NCBI GenBank assembly: GCA_964019135.1
Contig: OZ025256.1
Location: 41,760,035 to 41,824,034 of the forward strand
Direction of reading: 5' to 3'
Source of the DNA: Arenicola marina
Taxonomy: Eukaryota > Annelida > Polychaeta > Arenicolidae
DNA: 64,000 nucleotides
In this document: piece by piece, positions 36,401 through 50,084 of the stretch
How the letters are laid out: each line of letters opens with the position of its first letter
Numbering within the stretch: position 1 is the stretch's first letter
Program-made: the position numbers and the translations under genes
The notes under the pieces: model-generated
The model's input: the letters and a program-made list of their open reading frames with translations, nothing else
What the model was told of the DNA's origin: nothing
Databases searched by the model: none

Positions 36401-39400
36401 TGACACCAACCTCAGACTTATATAGCAAGAGTATGACACCAACATCAGACTTATATCATAGGAGTATGATACCAACATCCGACTTTTATCATAGGAGTAT
36501 GACACCAACATCAGACTTATATCATAGGAGTATGACAGCAAAATCAGACTTTTATCAAAGGAGTATGATACCAACATCAGACTTATATCATAGGAGTATG
36601 ACACCAACATCAGACTTATATCATAGGAGTATGATACCAACATCAGACTTTTATCATAGGAGTATGACACCAACATCAGACTTATATCATAGGAGTATGA
36701 CACCAACATCAGACTTATATCATAGGAGTATGATACCAACATCAGACTTTTATCATAGGAGTATGACACCAACATCAGGCTTATATCATAGGAGTATGAC
36801 ACCAACATCAGACTTATCTTGTAGGAAAGTGATACCAACATCAGACTTTTATCATAGGAGTCTGATACCAACATCAGACTTTTATCATAGGAGTATGACA
36901 CCAACATCAGACTTATATCATAGGAGTATGACACCAACATCAGACCTATATTGTAGGATAATGATACCAACATCAGACTTATATCGAAGGAGTATGACAC
37001 CAACATCAGACTTATAACAGAAAAGTATGATGCCAACATCAGATTTATATCATAGGAGTATGACACCAACATCAGACTTATATCATAGGAGTATAATACC
37101 AACATCAGACTTATCTTGTAGGAAAATGATACCAACATCAGACTTATATCGAAGGAGTATGACACCAACATCAGACTTATATAGCAAGAGTATGACACCA
37201 ACATCAGACTTATATAGCAAGAGTATGACACCAACATCAGACTTATATCATAGGAGTATGATACCAACATCCGACATTTATCATAGGAGTATGACACCAA
37301 CATCAGACTTATATCATAGGAGTATGACACCAACAACAGACTTAGATCATAGGAGTATGATGCCAACATCAGCCTTTTGTCATAGGAGTATGACACCAAC
37401 ATCAGACTTATATTGTAGGAAAATGATACCAACATCAGCCTTATATCGAAGGAGTATGACACCAACATCAGACTTATATGGCGAGAGTATGACACCAACA
37501 TCAGACTTATATAGCAAGAGTATGACACCAACATGAGACTTTTATCATAGGAGTATGACACCAACATCAGACTTATATCGAAGGAATATGATACCAACAT
37601 CAGACTTATAACAGAAAAGTATGATGCCAACATCAGATTTATATTATAGGAGTATGACACCAACATCAGACTTATATCATAGGAGTATAATACCAACATC
37701 AGACTTATCTTGTAGGAAAATGATACCAACATCAGACTTATATCGAAGGAGTATGACACCAACATCAGACTATAATCATAGGAGTATGCTACCAACATCA
37801 GACTTATATCATAGGAGTATGCTACCAACATCAGACTTATATCATAGGAGTATGACACCAACATCAGACTTATATCATAGGATTATGACACCAACATCAG
37901 ACTTATATAGCAAGAGTATGACACCAACATCAGACTTATATCATAGGAGTATGATACCAACATCCGACTTTTATCATAGGAGTATGACACCAACATCAGA
38001 CTTATATCATAGGAGTATGACACCAAAATCAGACTTTTATCAAAGGAGTATGATACCAACATCAGACTTATATCATAGGAGTATGACACCAACATCAGAC
38101 TTATATCATAGGAGTATGATACCAACATCAGACTTTTATCATAGGAGTATGACACCAACATCAGACTTATATCATAGGAGTATGACACCAACATCAGACT
38201 TATATCATAGGAGTATGATACCAACATCAGACTTATATCATAGGAGTATGATACCAACATCAGACTTATATCATAGGAGTATGATACCAACATCACACTT
38301 TTATCATAGGAGTATGACACCAACATCAGACTTATATCATAGGAGTATGACACCAACAACAGACTTAGATCATAGGAGTATGATGCCAACATCAGCCTTT
38401 TGTCATAGGAGTATGATACCAACATCAGTCTTTTGTCATAGGAGTATGATACCAACATCAGACTTATATTATAGGAAAATGATACCAACATCAGCCTTAT
38501 ATCGAAGGAGTATGACACCAACATCAGACTTATATGGCGAGAGTATGACACCAACATCAGACTTATATAGCAAGAGTATGACACCAACATCAGACTTGTA
38601 TCATAGGAGTATGACACCAACATCAGACTTATATCGAAGGAATATGATACCAACATCAGACTTATAACAGAAAAGTATGATGCCAACATCAGATTTATAT
38701 TATAGGAGTATGACACCAACATCAGACTTATATCATAGGAGTATAATACCAACATCAGACTTATCTTGTAGGAAAATCATACCAACATCAGACTTATATC
38801 GAAGGAGTATGACACCAACATCAGATTTATATTGCAAGAGTATGACACCAACATCAGACTATAATCATAGGAGTATGCTACCAACATCAGACTTATATCA
38901 TAGGAGTATGACACCAACATCAGACTTATATCATAGGATTATGACACCAACATCAGACTTATATAGCAAGAGTATGACACCAACATCAGACTTATATCAT
39001 AGGAGTATGATACCAACATCCGACTTTTATCATAGGAGTATGACACCAACATCAGACTTATATCATAGGAGTATGACACCAAAATCAGACTTTTATCAAA
39101 GGAGTATGATACCAACATCAGACTTATATCATAGGAGTATGACACCAACATCAGACTTATATCATAGGAGTATGATACCAACATCAGACTTTTATCATAG
39201 GAGTATGACACCAACATCAGACTTATATCATAGGAGTATGACACCAACATCAGACTTATATCATAGCAGTATGAAACCAACATCAGACTTTTATCATAGG
39301 AGTATGACACCAACATCAGACTTATATCATAGGAGTATGACACCAACATCAGACTTATCTTGTAGGAAAGTGATACCAACATCAGACTTTTATCATAGGA

Positions 39401-42400
39401 GTCTGATACCAACATCAGACTTTTATCATAGGAGTATGACACCAACATCAGACTTATATCATAGGAGTATGACACCAACATCAGACCTATATTGTAGGAT
39501 AATGATACCAACATCAGACTTATATCGAAGGAGTATGACACCAACATCAGACTTATAACAGAAAAGTATGATGCCAACATAAGATTTATATCATAGGAGT
39601 ATGACACCAACATCAGACTTATATCATAGGAGTATAATACCAACATCAGACTTATCTTGTAGGAAAATGATACCAACATCAGACTTATATCGAAGGAGTA
39701 TGACACCAACATCAGACTTATATAGCAAGAGTATAACACCAACATCAGACTTATATCATAGGAGTATGATACCAACATCCGACATTTATCATAGGAGTAT
39801 GACACCAACATCAGATTTATATAGCAAGAGTATGACATCAACATCAGACAATAATCATAGGAGTATGCTACCAACATCAGACTTATATCATAGGAGTATG
39901 ACACCAACATCAGACTTATATCATAGGAGTATGACACCAAATTCAGACTTTTATCAAAGGAGTATGATACCAACATCAGACTTATATCATAGGAGTATGA
40001 CACCAACATCAGACTTATATCATAGGAGTATGATACCAACATCAGACTTTTATCATAGGAGTATGATACCAACATCAGACTTTTATCATAGGAGTATGAC
40101 ACCAACATCAGACTTATCTTGTAGGAAAGTGATACCAACATCAGACTTTTGTCATAGGAGTATGATACCAACATCAGACTTATCTTGTAGGAAAGTGATA
40201 CCAACATCAGACTTATATTGTAGGATAATGATACCAACATTAGACTTATATCGAAGGAGTATGACACCAACATCAGACTTGTATAGCAAGAGTATGATAC
40301 CAACAGCAGAATTATATAGCAAGCGTATGATACCAACATCAGACTTTTATCATAGGAGTATGATACGAACAACAGACTTAGATCATAGGAGTATGACACC
40401 AACAACAGACTTAGATCATAGGAGTATGACACCAACTGCAGCCTTTTGTCATAGGAGTATGATACCAACATCAGTCTTTTGTCATAGGAGTATGATACCA
40501 ACATCAGTCTTTTGTCATAGGAGTATGATACCAACATCAGACTTATATTGTAGGAAAATGATACCAACATCAGCCTTATATCGAAGGAGTATGACACCAA
40601 CATCAGACTTATATGGCAAGAGTATGACACCAACATCAGACTTATATCATAGGAGTGTGACACCAACATCAGACTTATATCAAAGGAATATGATACCAAC
40701 ATCAGACTTATAACAGAAAAGTATGATGCCAACAATCAGACCTATATTGTAGGATAATGATACCAACATCAGACTTATATCATAGGAGTATGATACCAAC
40801 ATCACACTTTTATCATAGGAGTATGACACCAACATCAGACTTATATCATAGGAGTATGACACCAACATCAGACTTATATCATAGGAGTATGATACCAACA
40901 TCAGACTTATATCATAGGAGTATTATACCAACATCAGACTTATATCATAGGAGTATGATACCAACATCACACTTTTATCATAGGAGTATGACACCAACAT
41001 CAGACTTATATCATAGGAGTATGACACCAACAACAGACTTAGATCATAGGAGTATGATGCCAACATCAGCCTTTTGTCATAGGAGTATGATACCAACATC
41101 AGACTTATATTATAGGAAAATGATACCAACATCAGCCTTATATCGAAGGAGTATGACACCAACATCAGACTTATATGGCGAGAGTATGACACCAACATCA
41201 GACTTATATTGTAGGAAAATGATACCAACATCAGCCTTATATCGAAGGAGTATGACACCAACATCAGACTTATATGGCGAGAGTATGACACCAACATCAG
41301 ACTTATATCATAGGAGTATGACACCAACATCAGACTTATATCATAGGAGTATGACACCAACAACAGACTTAGATCATAGGAGTATGACACCAACAACAGA
41401 CTTAGATCATAGGAGTATGATGCCAACATCAGCCTTTTGTCATAGGAGTATGATGCCAACATCAGCCTTTTGTCATAGGAGTATGATACCAACATCAGTC
41501 TTTTGTCATAGGAGTATGATACCAACATCAGACTTATATTGTAGGAAAATGATACCAACATCAGCCTTATATCGAAGGAGTATGACACCAACATCAGACT
41601 TATATGGCGAGAGTATGACACCAACATCAGACTTATATAGCAAGAGTATGACACCAACATAAGACTTTTATCATAGGAGTATGACACCAACATCAGACTT
41701 ATATCGAAGGAGTATGATACCAACATCAGACTTATAACAGAAAAGTATGATGCCAACATCAGATTTATATTATAGGAGTATGACACCAACATCAGACTTA
41801 TATCATAGGAGTATAATACCAACATCAGACTTATCTTGTAGGAAAATGATACCAACATCAGACTTATATCGAAGGAGTATGACACCAACATCAGATTTAT
41901 AATGCAAGAGTATGACACCAACATCAGACTATAATCATAGGAGTATGCTACCAACATCAGACTTATATCATAGGAGTATGACACCAACATCAGACTTATA
42001 TCATAGGATTATGACACCAACATCAGACTTATATAGCAAGAGTATGACACCAACATCAGACTTATATCATAGGAGTATGATACCAACATCCGACTTTTAT
42101 CATAGGAGTATGACACCAACATCAGACTTATATCATAGGAGTATGACAGCAAAATCAGACTTTTATCAAAGGAGTATGATACCAACATCAGACTTATATC
42201 ATAGGAGTATGACACCAACATCAGACTTATATCATAGGAGTATGATACCAACATCAGACTTTTATCATAGGAGTATGACACCAACATCAGACTTATATCA
42301 TAGGAGTATGACACCAACATCAGACTTATATCATAGGAGTATGATACCAACATCAGACTTTTATCATAGGAGTATGACACCAACATCAGACTTATATCAT

Positions 42401-45400
42401 AGGAGTATGACACCAACATCAGACTTATCTTGTAGGAAAGTGATACCAACATCAGACTTTTATCATAGGAGTCTGATACCAACATCAGACTTTTATCATA
42501 GGAGTATGACACCAACATCAGACTTATATCATAGGAGTATGACACCAACATCAGACCTATATTGTAGGATAATGATACCAACATCAGACTTATATCGAAG
42601 GAGTATGACACCAACATCAGACTTATAACAGAAAAGTATGATGCCAACATCAGATTTATATCATAGGAGTATGACACCAACATCAGACTTATATCATAGG
42701 AGTATAATACCAACATCAGACTTATCTTGTAGGAAAATCATACCAACATCAGACTTATATCGAAGGAGTATGACATCAACATCAGATTTATATTGCAAGA
42801 GTATGACACCAACATCAGACTATAATCATAGGAGTATGCTACCAACATCAGACTTATATCATAGGAGTATGACACCAACATCAGACTTATATCATAGGAT
42901 TATGACACCAACATCAGACTTATATAGCAAGAGTATGACACCAACATCAGACTTATATCATAGGAGTATGATACCAACATCCGACTTTTATCATAGGAGT
43001 ATGACACCAACATCAGACTTATATCATAGGAGTATGACACCAAAATCAGACTTTTATCAAAGGAGTATGATACCAACATCAGACTTATATCATAGGAGTA
43101 TGACACCAACATCAGACTTATATCATAGGAGTATGATACCAACATCAGACTTTTATCATAGGAGTATGACACCAACATCAGACTTATATCATAGGAGTAT
43201 GACACCAACATCAGACTTATATCATAGCAGTATGAAACCAACATCAGACTTTTATCATAGGAGTATGACACCAACATCAGACTTATATCATAGGAGTATG
43301 ACACCAACATCAGACTTATCTTGTAGGAAAGTGATACCAACATCAGACTTTTATCATAGGAGTCTGATACCAACATCAGACTTTTATCATAGGAGTATGA
43401 CACCAACATCAGACTTATATCATAGGAGTATGACACCAACATCAGACCTATATTGTAGGATAATGATACCAACATCAGACTTATATCGAAGGAGTATGAC
43501 ACCAACATCAGACTTATAACAGAAAAGTATGATGCCAACATAAGATTTATATCATAGGAGTATGACACCAACATCAGACTTATATCATAGGAGTATAATA
43601 CCAACATCAGACTTATATAGCAAGAGTATGACACCAACATCAGACTTATATCATAGGAGTATGATACCAACATCCGACATTTATCATAGGAGTATGACAC
43701 CAACATCAGATTTATATAGCAAGAGTATGACATCAACATCAGACAATAATCATAGGAGTATGCTACCAACATCAGACTTATATCATAGGAGTATGACACC
43801 AACATCAGACTTATATCATAGGAGTATGACACCAAATTCAGACTTTTATCAAAGGAGTATGATACCAACATCAGACTTATATCATAGGAGTATGACACCA
43901 ACATCAGACTTATATCATAGGAGTATGATACCAACATCAGACTTTTATCATAGGAGTATGATACCAACATCAGACTTTTATCATAGGAGTATGACACCAA
44001 CATCAGACTTATCTTGTAGGAAAGTGATACCAACATCAGACTTTTGTCATAGGAGTATGATACCAACATCAGACTTATCTTGTAGGAAAGTGATACCAAC
44101 ATCAGACTTATATTGTAGGATAATGATACCAACATTAGACTTATATCGAAGGAGTATGACACCAACATCAGACTTGTATAGCAAGAGTATGATACCAACA
44201 GCAGAATTATATAGCAAGCGCATGATACCAACATCAGACTTTTATCATAGGAGTATGATACGAACAACAGACTTAGATCATAGGAGTATGACACCAACAA
44301 CAGACTTAGATCATAGGAGTATGACACCAACTGCAGCCTTTTGTCATAGGAGTATGATACCAACATCAGTCTTTTGTCATAGGAGTATGATACCAACATC
44401 AGTCTTTTTTCATAGGAGTATGATACCAACATCAGACTTATATTGTAGGAAAATGATACCAACATCAGCCTTATATCGAAGGAGTATGACACCAACATCA
44501 GACTTATATGGCAAGAGTATGACACCAACATCAGACTTATATCATAGGAGTGTGACACCAACATCAGACTTATATCAAAGGAATATGATACCAACATCAG
44601 ACTTATAACAGAAAAGTATGATGCCAACAATCAGACCTATATTGTAGGATAATGATACCAACATCAGACTTATATCATAGGAGTATGATACCAACATCAC
44701 ACTTTTATCATAGGAGTATGACACCAACATCAGACTTATATCATAGGAGTATGACACCAACATCAGACTTATATCATAGGAGTATGATACCAACATCAGA
44801 CTTATATCATAGGAGTATTATACCAACATCAGACTTATATCATAGGAGTATGATACCAACATCACACTTTTATCATAGGAGTATGACACCAACATCAGAC
44901 TTATATCATAGGAGTATGACACCAACAACAGACTTAGATCATAGGAGTATGATGCCAACATCAGCCTTTTGTCATAGGAGTATGATACCAACATCAGACT
45001 TATATTGTAGGAAAATGATACCAACATCAGCCTTATATCGAAGGAGTATGACACCAACATCAGACTTATATGGCGAGAGTATGACACCAACATCAGACTT
45101 ATATAGCAAGAGTATGACACCAACATAAGACTTTTATCATAGGAGTATGACACCAACATCAGACTTATATCGAAGGAGTATGATACCAACATCAGACTTA
45201 TAACAGAAAAGTATGATGCCAACATCAGATTTATATTATAGGAGTATGACACCAACATCAGACTTATATCATAGGAGTATAATACCAACATCAGACTTAT
45301 CTTGTAGGAAAATGATACTAACATCAGACTTATATCGAAGGAGTATGACACCAACATCAGATTTATAATGCAAGAGTATGACACCAACATCAGACTATAA

Positions 45401-47443
45401 TCATAGGAGTATGCTACCAACATCAGACTTATATCATAGGAGTATGACACCAACATCAGACTTATATCATAGGATTATGACACCAACCTCAGACTTATAT
45501 AGCAAGAGTATGACACCAACATCAGACTTATATCATAGGAGTATGATACCAACATCCGACTTTTATCATAGGAGTATGACACCAACATCAGACTTATATC
45601 ATAGGAGTATGACAGCAAAATCAGACTTTTATCAAAGGAGTATGATACCAACATCAGACTTATATCATAGGAGTATGACACCAACATCAGACTTATATCA
45701 TAGGAGTATGATACCAACATCAGACTTTTATCATAGGAGTATGACACCAACATCAGACTTATATCATAGGAGTATGACACCAACATCAGACTTATATCAT
45801 AGGAGTATGATACCAACATCAGACTTTTATCATAGGAGTATGACACCAACATCAGGCTTATATCATAGGAGTATGACACCAACATCAGACTTATCTTGTA
45901 GGAAAGTGATACCAACATCAGACTTTTATCATAGGAGTCTGATACCAACATCAGACTTTTATCATAGGAGTATGACACCAACATCAGACTTATATCATAG
46001 GAGTATGACACCAACATCAGACCTATATTGTAGGATAATGATACCAACATCAGACTTATATCGAAGGAGTATGACACCAACATCAGACTTATAACAGAAA
46101 AGTATGATGCCAACATCAGATTTATATCATAGGAGTATGACACCAACATCAGACTTATATCATAGGAGTATAATACCAACATCAGACTTATCTTGTAGGA
46201 AAATGATACCAACATCAGACTTATATCGAAGGAGTATGACACCAACATCAGACTTATATAGCAAGAGTATGACACCAACATCAGACTTATATCATAGGAG
46301 TATGATACCAACATCCGACATTTATCATAGGAGTATGACACCAACATCAGATTTATATAGCAAGAGTATGACATCAACATCAGACTATAATCATAGGAGT
46401 ATGCTACCAACATCAGACTTATATCATAGGAGTATGACACCAACATCAGACTTATATCATAGGAGTATGACACCAAATTCAGACTTTTGTCAAAGGAGTA
46501 TGATGCCAACACCAGACTTATATCATAGGAGTATGACACCAACATCAGACTTATATCATAGGAGTATGATACCAACATCAGACTTTTATCATAGGAGTAT
46601 GATACCAACATCAGACTTTTATCATAGGAGTATGACACCAACATCAGACTTATCTTGTAGGAAAGTGATACCAACATCAGACTTTTGTCATAGGAGTATG
46701 ATACCAACATCAGACTTATCTTGTAGGAAAGTGATACCAACATCAGACTTATATTGTAGGATAATGATACCAACATTAGACTTATATCGAAGGAGTATGA
46801 CACCAACATCAGACTTGTATAGCAAGAGTATGATACCAACAGCAGAATTATATAGCAAGAGTATGATACCAACATCAGACTTTTATCATAGGAGTATGAT
46901 ACGAACAACAGACTTAGATCATAGGAGTATGACACCAACAACAGACTTAGATCATAGGAGTATGACACCAACTGCAGCCTTTTGTCATAGGAGTATGATA
47001 CCAACATCAGTCTTTTGTCATAGGAGTATGATACCAACATCAGTCTTTTGTCATAGGAGTATGATACCAACATCAGACTTATATTGTAGGAAAATGATAC
47101 CAACATCAGCCTTATATCGAAGGAGTATGACACCAACATCAGACTTATATGGCAAGAGTATGATACCAACATCAGACTTATATCATAGGAGTATGACACC
47201 AACATCAGACTTATATCATAGGAGTATGATATCAACATCAGACTTATATCATAGGAGTATGACACCAACATCAGACTTATATCATAGGAGTATTATACCA
47301 ACATCAGACTTATATCGAAGGAGTATGACACCAACATCAGACTTAATATATCGAAGGAGTATGACATCAACATCAGACTTATATCATAGGAGTATGACAC
47401 CAACATCAGACTTATATCATAGGAGTATGACACCAACATCAGC
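27413..47443. repeat. 33-bp satellite array, ~600 units, nested higher-order repeats
   Basis: The unit is AGTATGACACCAACATCAGA plus CTTATATCATAGG (33 bp), about 607 copies. Variants include TATAGCAAG, TTTTATCAT, TCTTGTAGGAAA, ATATCGAAGG and AACAGACTTAGATCAT. Because 33 is a multiple of three, open frames (MTPTSDLYHRS-type on plus, LMLVSYSYDIS-type on minus) run for hundreds of codons on both strands. They break only where rare variants such as CTTATAACAG make stops. A superrepeat of 9143 bp is seen (28478/37621, 29534/38677, 33495/42638), with a nested 3961-bp repeat (29534/33495, 30458/34419, 38677/42638). A two-unit (66-bp) deletion in the second superrepeat shifts later offsets to 9077. 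Confidence 0.97.
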
Positions 47444-47530
47444 GATTAGATGCTGGTGTTATCGTCAGGGATTAATTGCTGATTTTGATGCCAATAACGT
47501 TGTCAGAATCGCCTGCCTCCATCAGGGCAT

Positions 47531-47730
47531 NNNNNNNNNNNNNNNNNNNNNNNNNNNNNNNNNNNNNNNNNNNNNNNNNNNNNNNNNNNNNNNNNNNNNN
47601 NNNNNNNNNNNNNNNNNNNNNNNNNNNNNNNNNNNNNNNNNNNNNNNNNNNNNNNNNNNNNNNNNNNNNNNNNNNNNNNNNNNNNNNNNNNNNNNNNNNN
47701 NNNNNNNNNNNNNNNNNNNNNNNNNNNNNN
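47531..47730. other. assembly gap of 200 N
   Basis: Exactly 200 undetermined bases, the usual placeholder for a gap of unknown size, 87 bp after the 33-bp array ends. The true distance across it is unknown. Confidence 0.98.
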
Positions 47731-47928
47731 GGGACAGAGCCTAGGGTATCCGGGGGGTGACCGAGGAGAGGGCGAGGGAGGGGGGGGACTTAACAGGATA
47801 TGTGTGGCATGTGAGTGGATGGTAGTGGGGGCACAAACAAAGGAAAGAAGCGGCTGGGGGGGGGGGTATGGATGTTGGTCAGTAGAAAAAGGAAAACACG
47901 GGTGGACGGGGGAGGGTGGTTATGGATG

Positions 47929-48081
47929 CTAGTCCAGTAGCTTCTCTTTCCAAAAAGGAACCCCAGATGAAGTTACTGTTGTTGTGGATTTATCTATGGC
48001 GTCTTGTAAGGTTGTCCCGTTGGAAGCCGGCTCAAAGCCCCGGATGTGTTTCTGAATGGACGCCACCACGAGCGGACCATA
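47929..48081 (-). CDS. possible terminal coding segment
   Basis: On the minus strand 50 codons are open before a TAG: YGPLVVASIQKHIRGFEPAS, followed by a NGTTLQDAIDKSTTTVTS stretch and GVPFWKEKLLD. Codon choice looks coding. A TGA lies directly upstream in frame, and the nearest plausible acceptor (CTTCAG near 48105) is on its far side. An internal CATTCAG would shorten the exon. It could be a real last exon, a pseudogene piece, or chance. Confidence 0.25.
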   Translation of the reverse strand, partial: YGPLVVASIQKHIRGFEPASNGTTLQDAIDKSTTTVTSSGVPFWKEKLLD

Positions 48082-48536
48082 TCACCATATAGGCGGAATA
48101 ACTGAAGAGAGCAAAAAAGACCGGAACCGGGGTCGGGGGTGGGGGAGGGGAGGGGGCAGGAAGTTGGGCTAGCGGGGTGGGGGGTCAGGTAGAGTAGGGG
48201 GTGGGGTGAGGGGGGGGGCAGGAAGTGGGAGCAGCGGGGTGGGGTCAGATAGAAAAGGGGGGGGGGGATGTGGCGGGGTGGGAATCATGTCATTATTCGA
48301 TTGTATCATGGTGATATTCTTACATATACGTGATACCAAACAGTAATGTGTTATAGTCAAACATGTCATTTAATCATTGCAAGATATAAAATATTTCGTA
48401 TTGCGTAGCTTAAAAGATTGGCCTGTCAATTTTAGGCTTTCATGTTGTCCATGATTCTGTTGCTTCTGTTATATGCAGTTCCACCCCATTGCGTATGTCA
48501 TAAGATCGTCGTCCTAAACATATTAAACCCATTGTA
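48082..48536. other. G-rich then AT-rich spacer
   Basis: GGGGTGGG-type runs from 48120 to 48270, then ordinary AT-rich sequence. No feature is supported. Confidence 0.45.
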
Positions 48537-49250
48537 AGGCTCCCAATGTGCCCATTATCAGGATCGCAATGTGCCTATTACCTGGTTCCCAATGTGCCTA
48601 TTATCAGGCTCCCAATATGCCCATTATAAGGCTCCCAATGTGCCCATTATCAGGTTCCCAATTAGCCCATTATCAGGCTCTCAATGTGCCCATTATAAGG
48701 CTTCCAATATGCCCATTATAAGCTCGCAATGCGCCCATTATCAGGCTCAAAATGTGCCCATAATAGGCTTCCAATGTGCCCATTATAAATCCCGCAATGC
48801 GCCCATTATCAGGCTCGAAATGTGCTCATTATAATGCTCCCAATATGCCCATTATAAGGCTCCAATGTGCCCATTATAATGCTCCCAATATGCCCATTAT
48901 AAGGCTCCCAATGTGCCCATTCTAAGGCTTCCCATGTGCCCATTATAAGTCTTCCAATGTGCCCATTATAAGCTTAGCTTCCAATGTGCCCATTATAAGG
49001 CACCCAATGTGCCCATTATGAGGCTCCCAAAGTGCCCATTATAAGGCTTCTAATGTGCCCATTATAAATCCCGCAATGCGCCCATTATCAGGCTTGAAAT
49101 GTGCCCATTATAATGCTCCCAAAGTGCCCATTATAAGGCTTCCAATGTGCACATTATAAGGCTCTCAATATGCCCATTATAAGGCTCCCAAAGTGCCCAT
49201 TATAAGAGTTCCATTGTACCCATTGTATTTCCATTATAAGGCTCTGACTA
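48537..49250. repeat. 23-24-bp minisatellite (about 30 units)
   Basis: GGCTCCCAATGTGCCCATTA plus TAA, with CATTATCAGG and AAGCTCGCAATGCG variants. Some adjacent units share the same variants (the ATCCCGCAATGCGCCC block near 48787 and near 49067), indicating a duplicated group of about 280 bp. Confidence 0.93.
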
Positions 49251-50084
49251 TTAGACCTATAACGGGTCATGAACGATCTCAGTTTTGCGTCCAGAGTTGA
49301 AGAGGATACCGTGTTAATACCTTTTCCCGTACCCTTTACCACCCTCGCAGTGCGGGAGGTCCTATATTTGCACAGTTCTTTAGGGAGTCAGACTTTGACA
49401 ACGAATGAATAAGATTCCTAATGCAGGAACGATGCAGACGGCTTGCGACTGAAAATTCACAAAAAAGACACGGCAAAATCTGAAATAAAAAAATTAATAT
49501 TGCGGAAAACAGCGTCTGGCGTCTGACCGTCCATCGCTAGTTATCGTGCAGGGTGTTTTCTATCTCATTAACAATAGCTGTCTATTCCTGGCCAGAAACC
49601 ACCGCAAACCGCGACAAATCAATGCAACACGACGACCTATCCAGTCACGACACGTAATTGCTTTTTGTCAGCGTTGCTATGGCAATGTTGATAGAACCGA
49701 AGTGGCAACGACGCACGATATCCGGAAACTCCACTTGTCATCAAAATTGATTACTATAATACGGAAGAGTGTATTTTATCAATTCGGCTCCAACGTCGTG
49801 TCGGACTTTCTTATTTTAGTTTCGAAGATCCTAGGTGCGTTAGATATTCGATATGATACTGTTGATTCCTACATGAAGAGCATGAGTTGGTTGCTCGATA
49901 CATTTCCTTCTTACAAATTAGAGACAAGTACTATCAGTCCGGAATCTTTACGGTTGTTGATTGCTCATTTAAAATGAATAAATTCATGTCTTTCTCGTCA
50001 CATGAACATTGAACCAATTCTATCCCCGATGGTTGTCTAATAGCAATATTATAATCCTAATTTCTAATGAACATGAGCCATGCC
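49251..50084 (+). other. spacer with an unrecognised 143-codon open frame
   Basis: The frame 49546-49977 starts with ATG and ends in TGA. The translation includes LSSKLITIIRKSVFYQFGSN and a SYMKSMSWLLDTFPSYKLE region, then ESLRLLIAHLK. I recognise no domain and see no clear splice context. It may be chance or an exon of a diverged gene. Confidence 0.2.
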
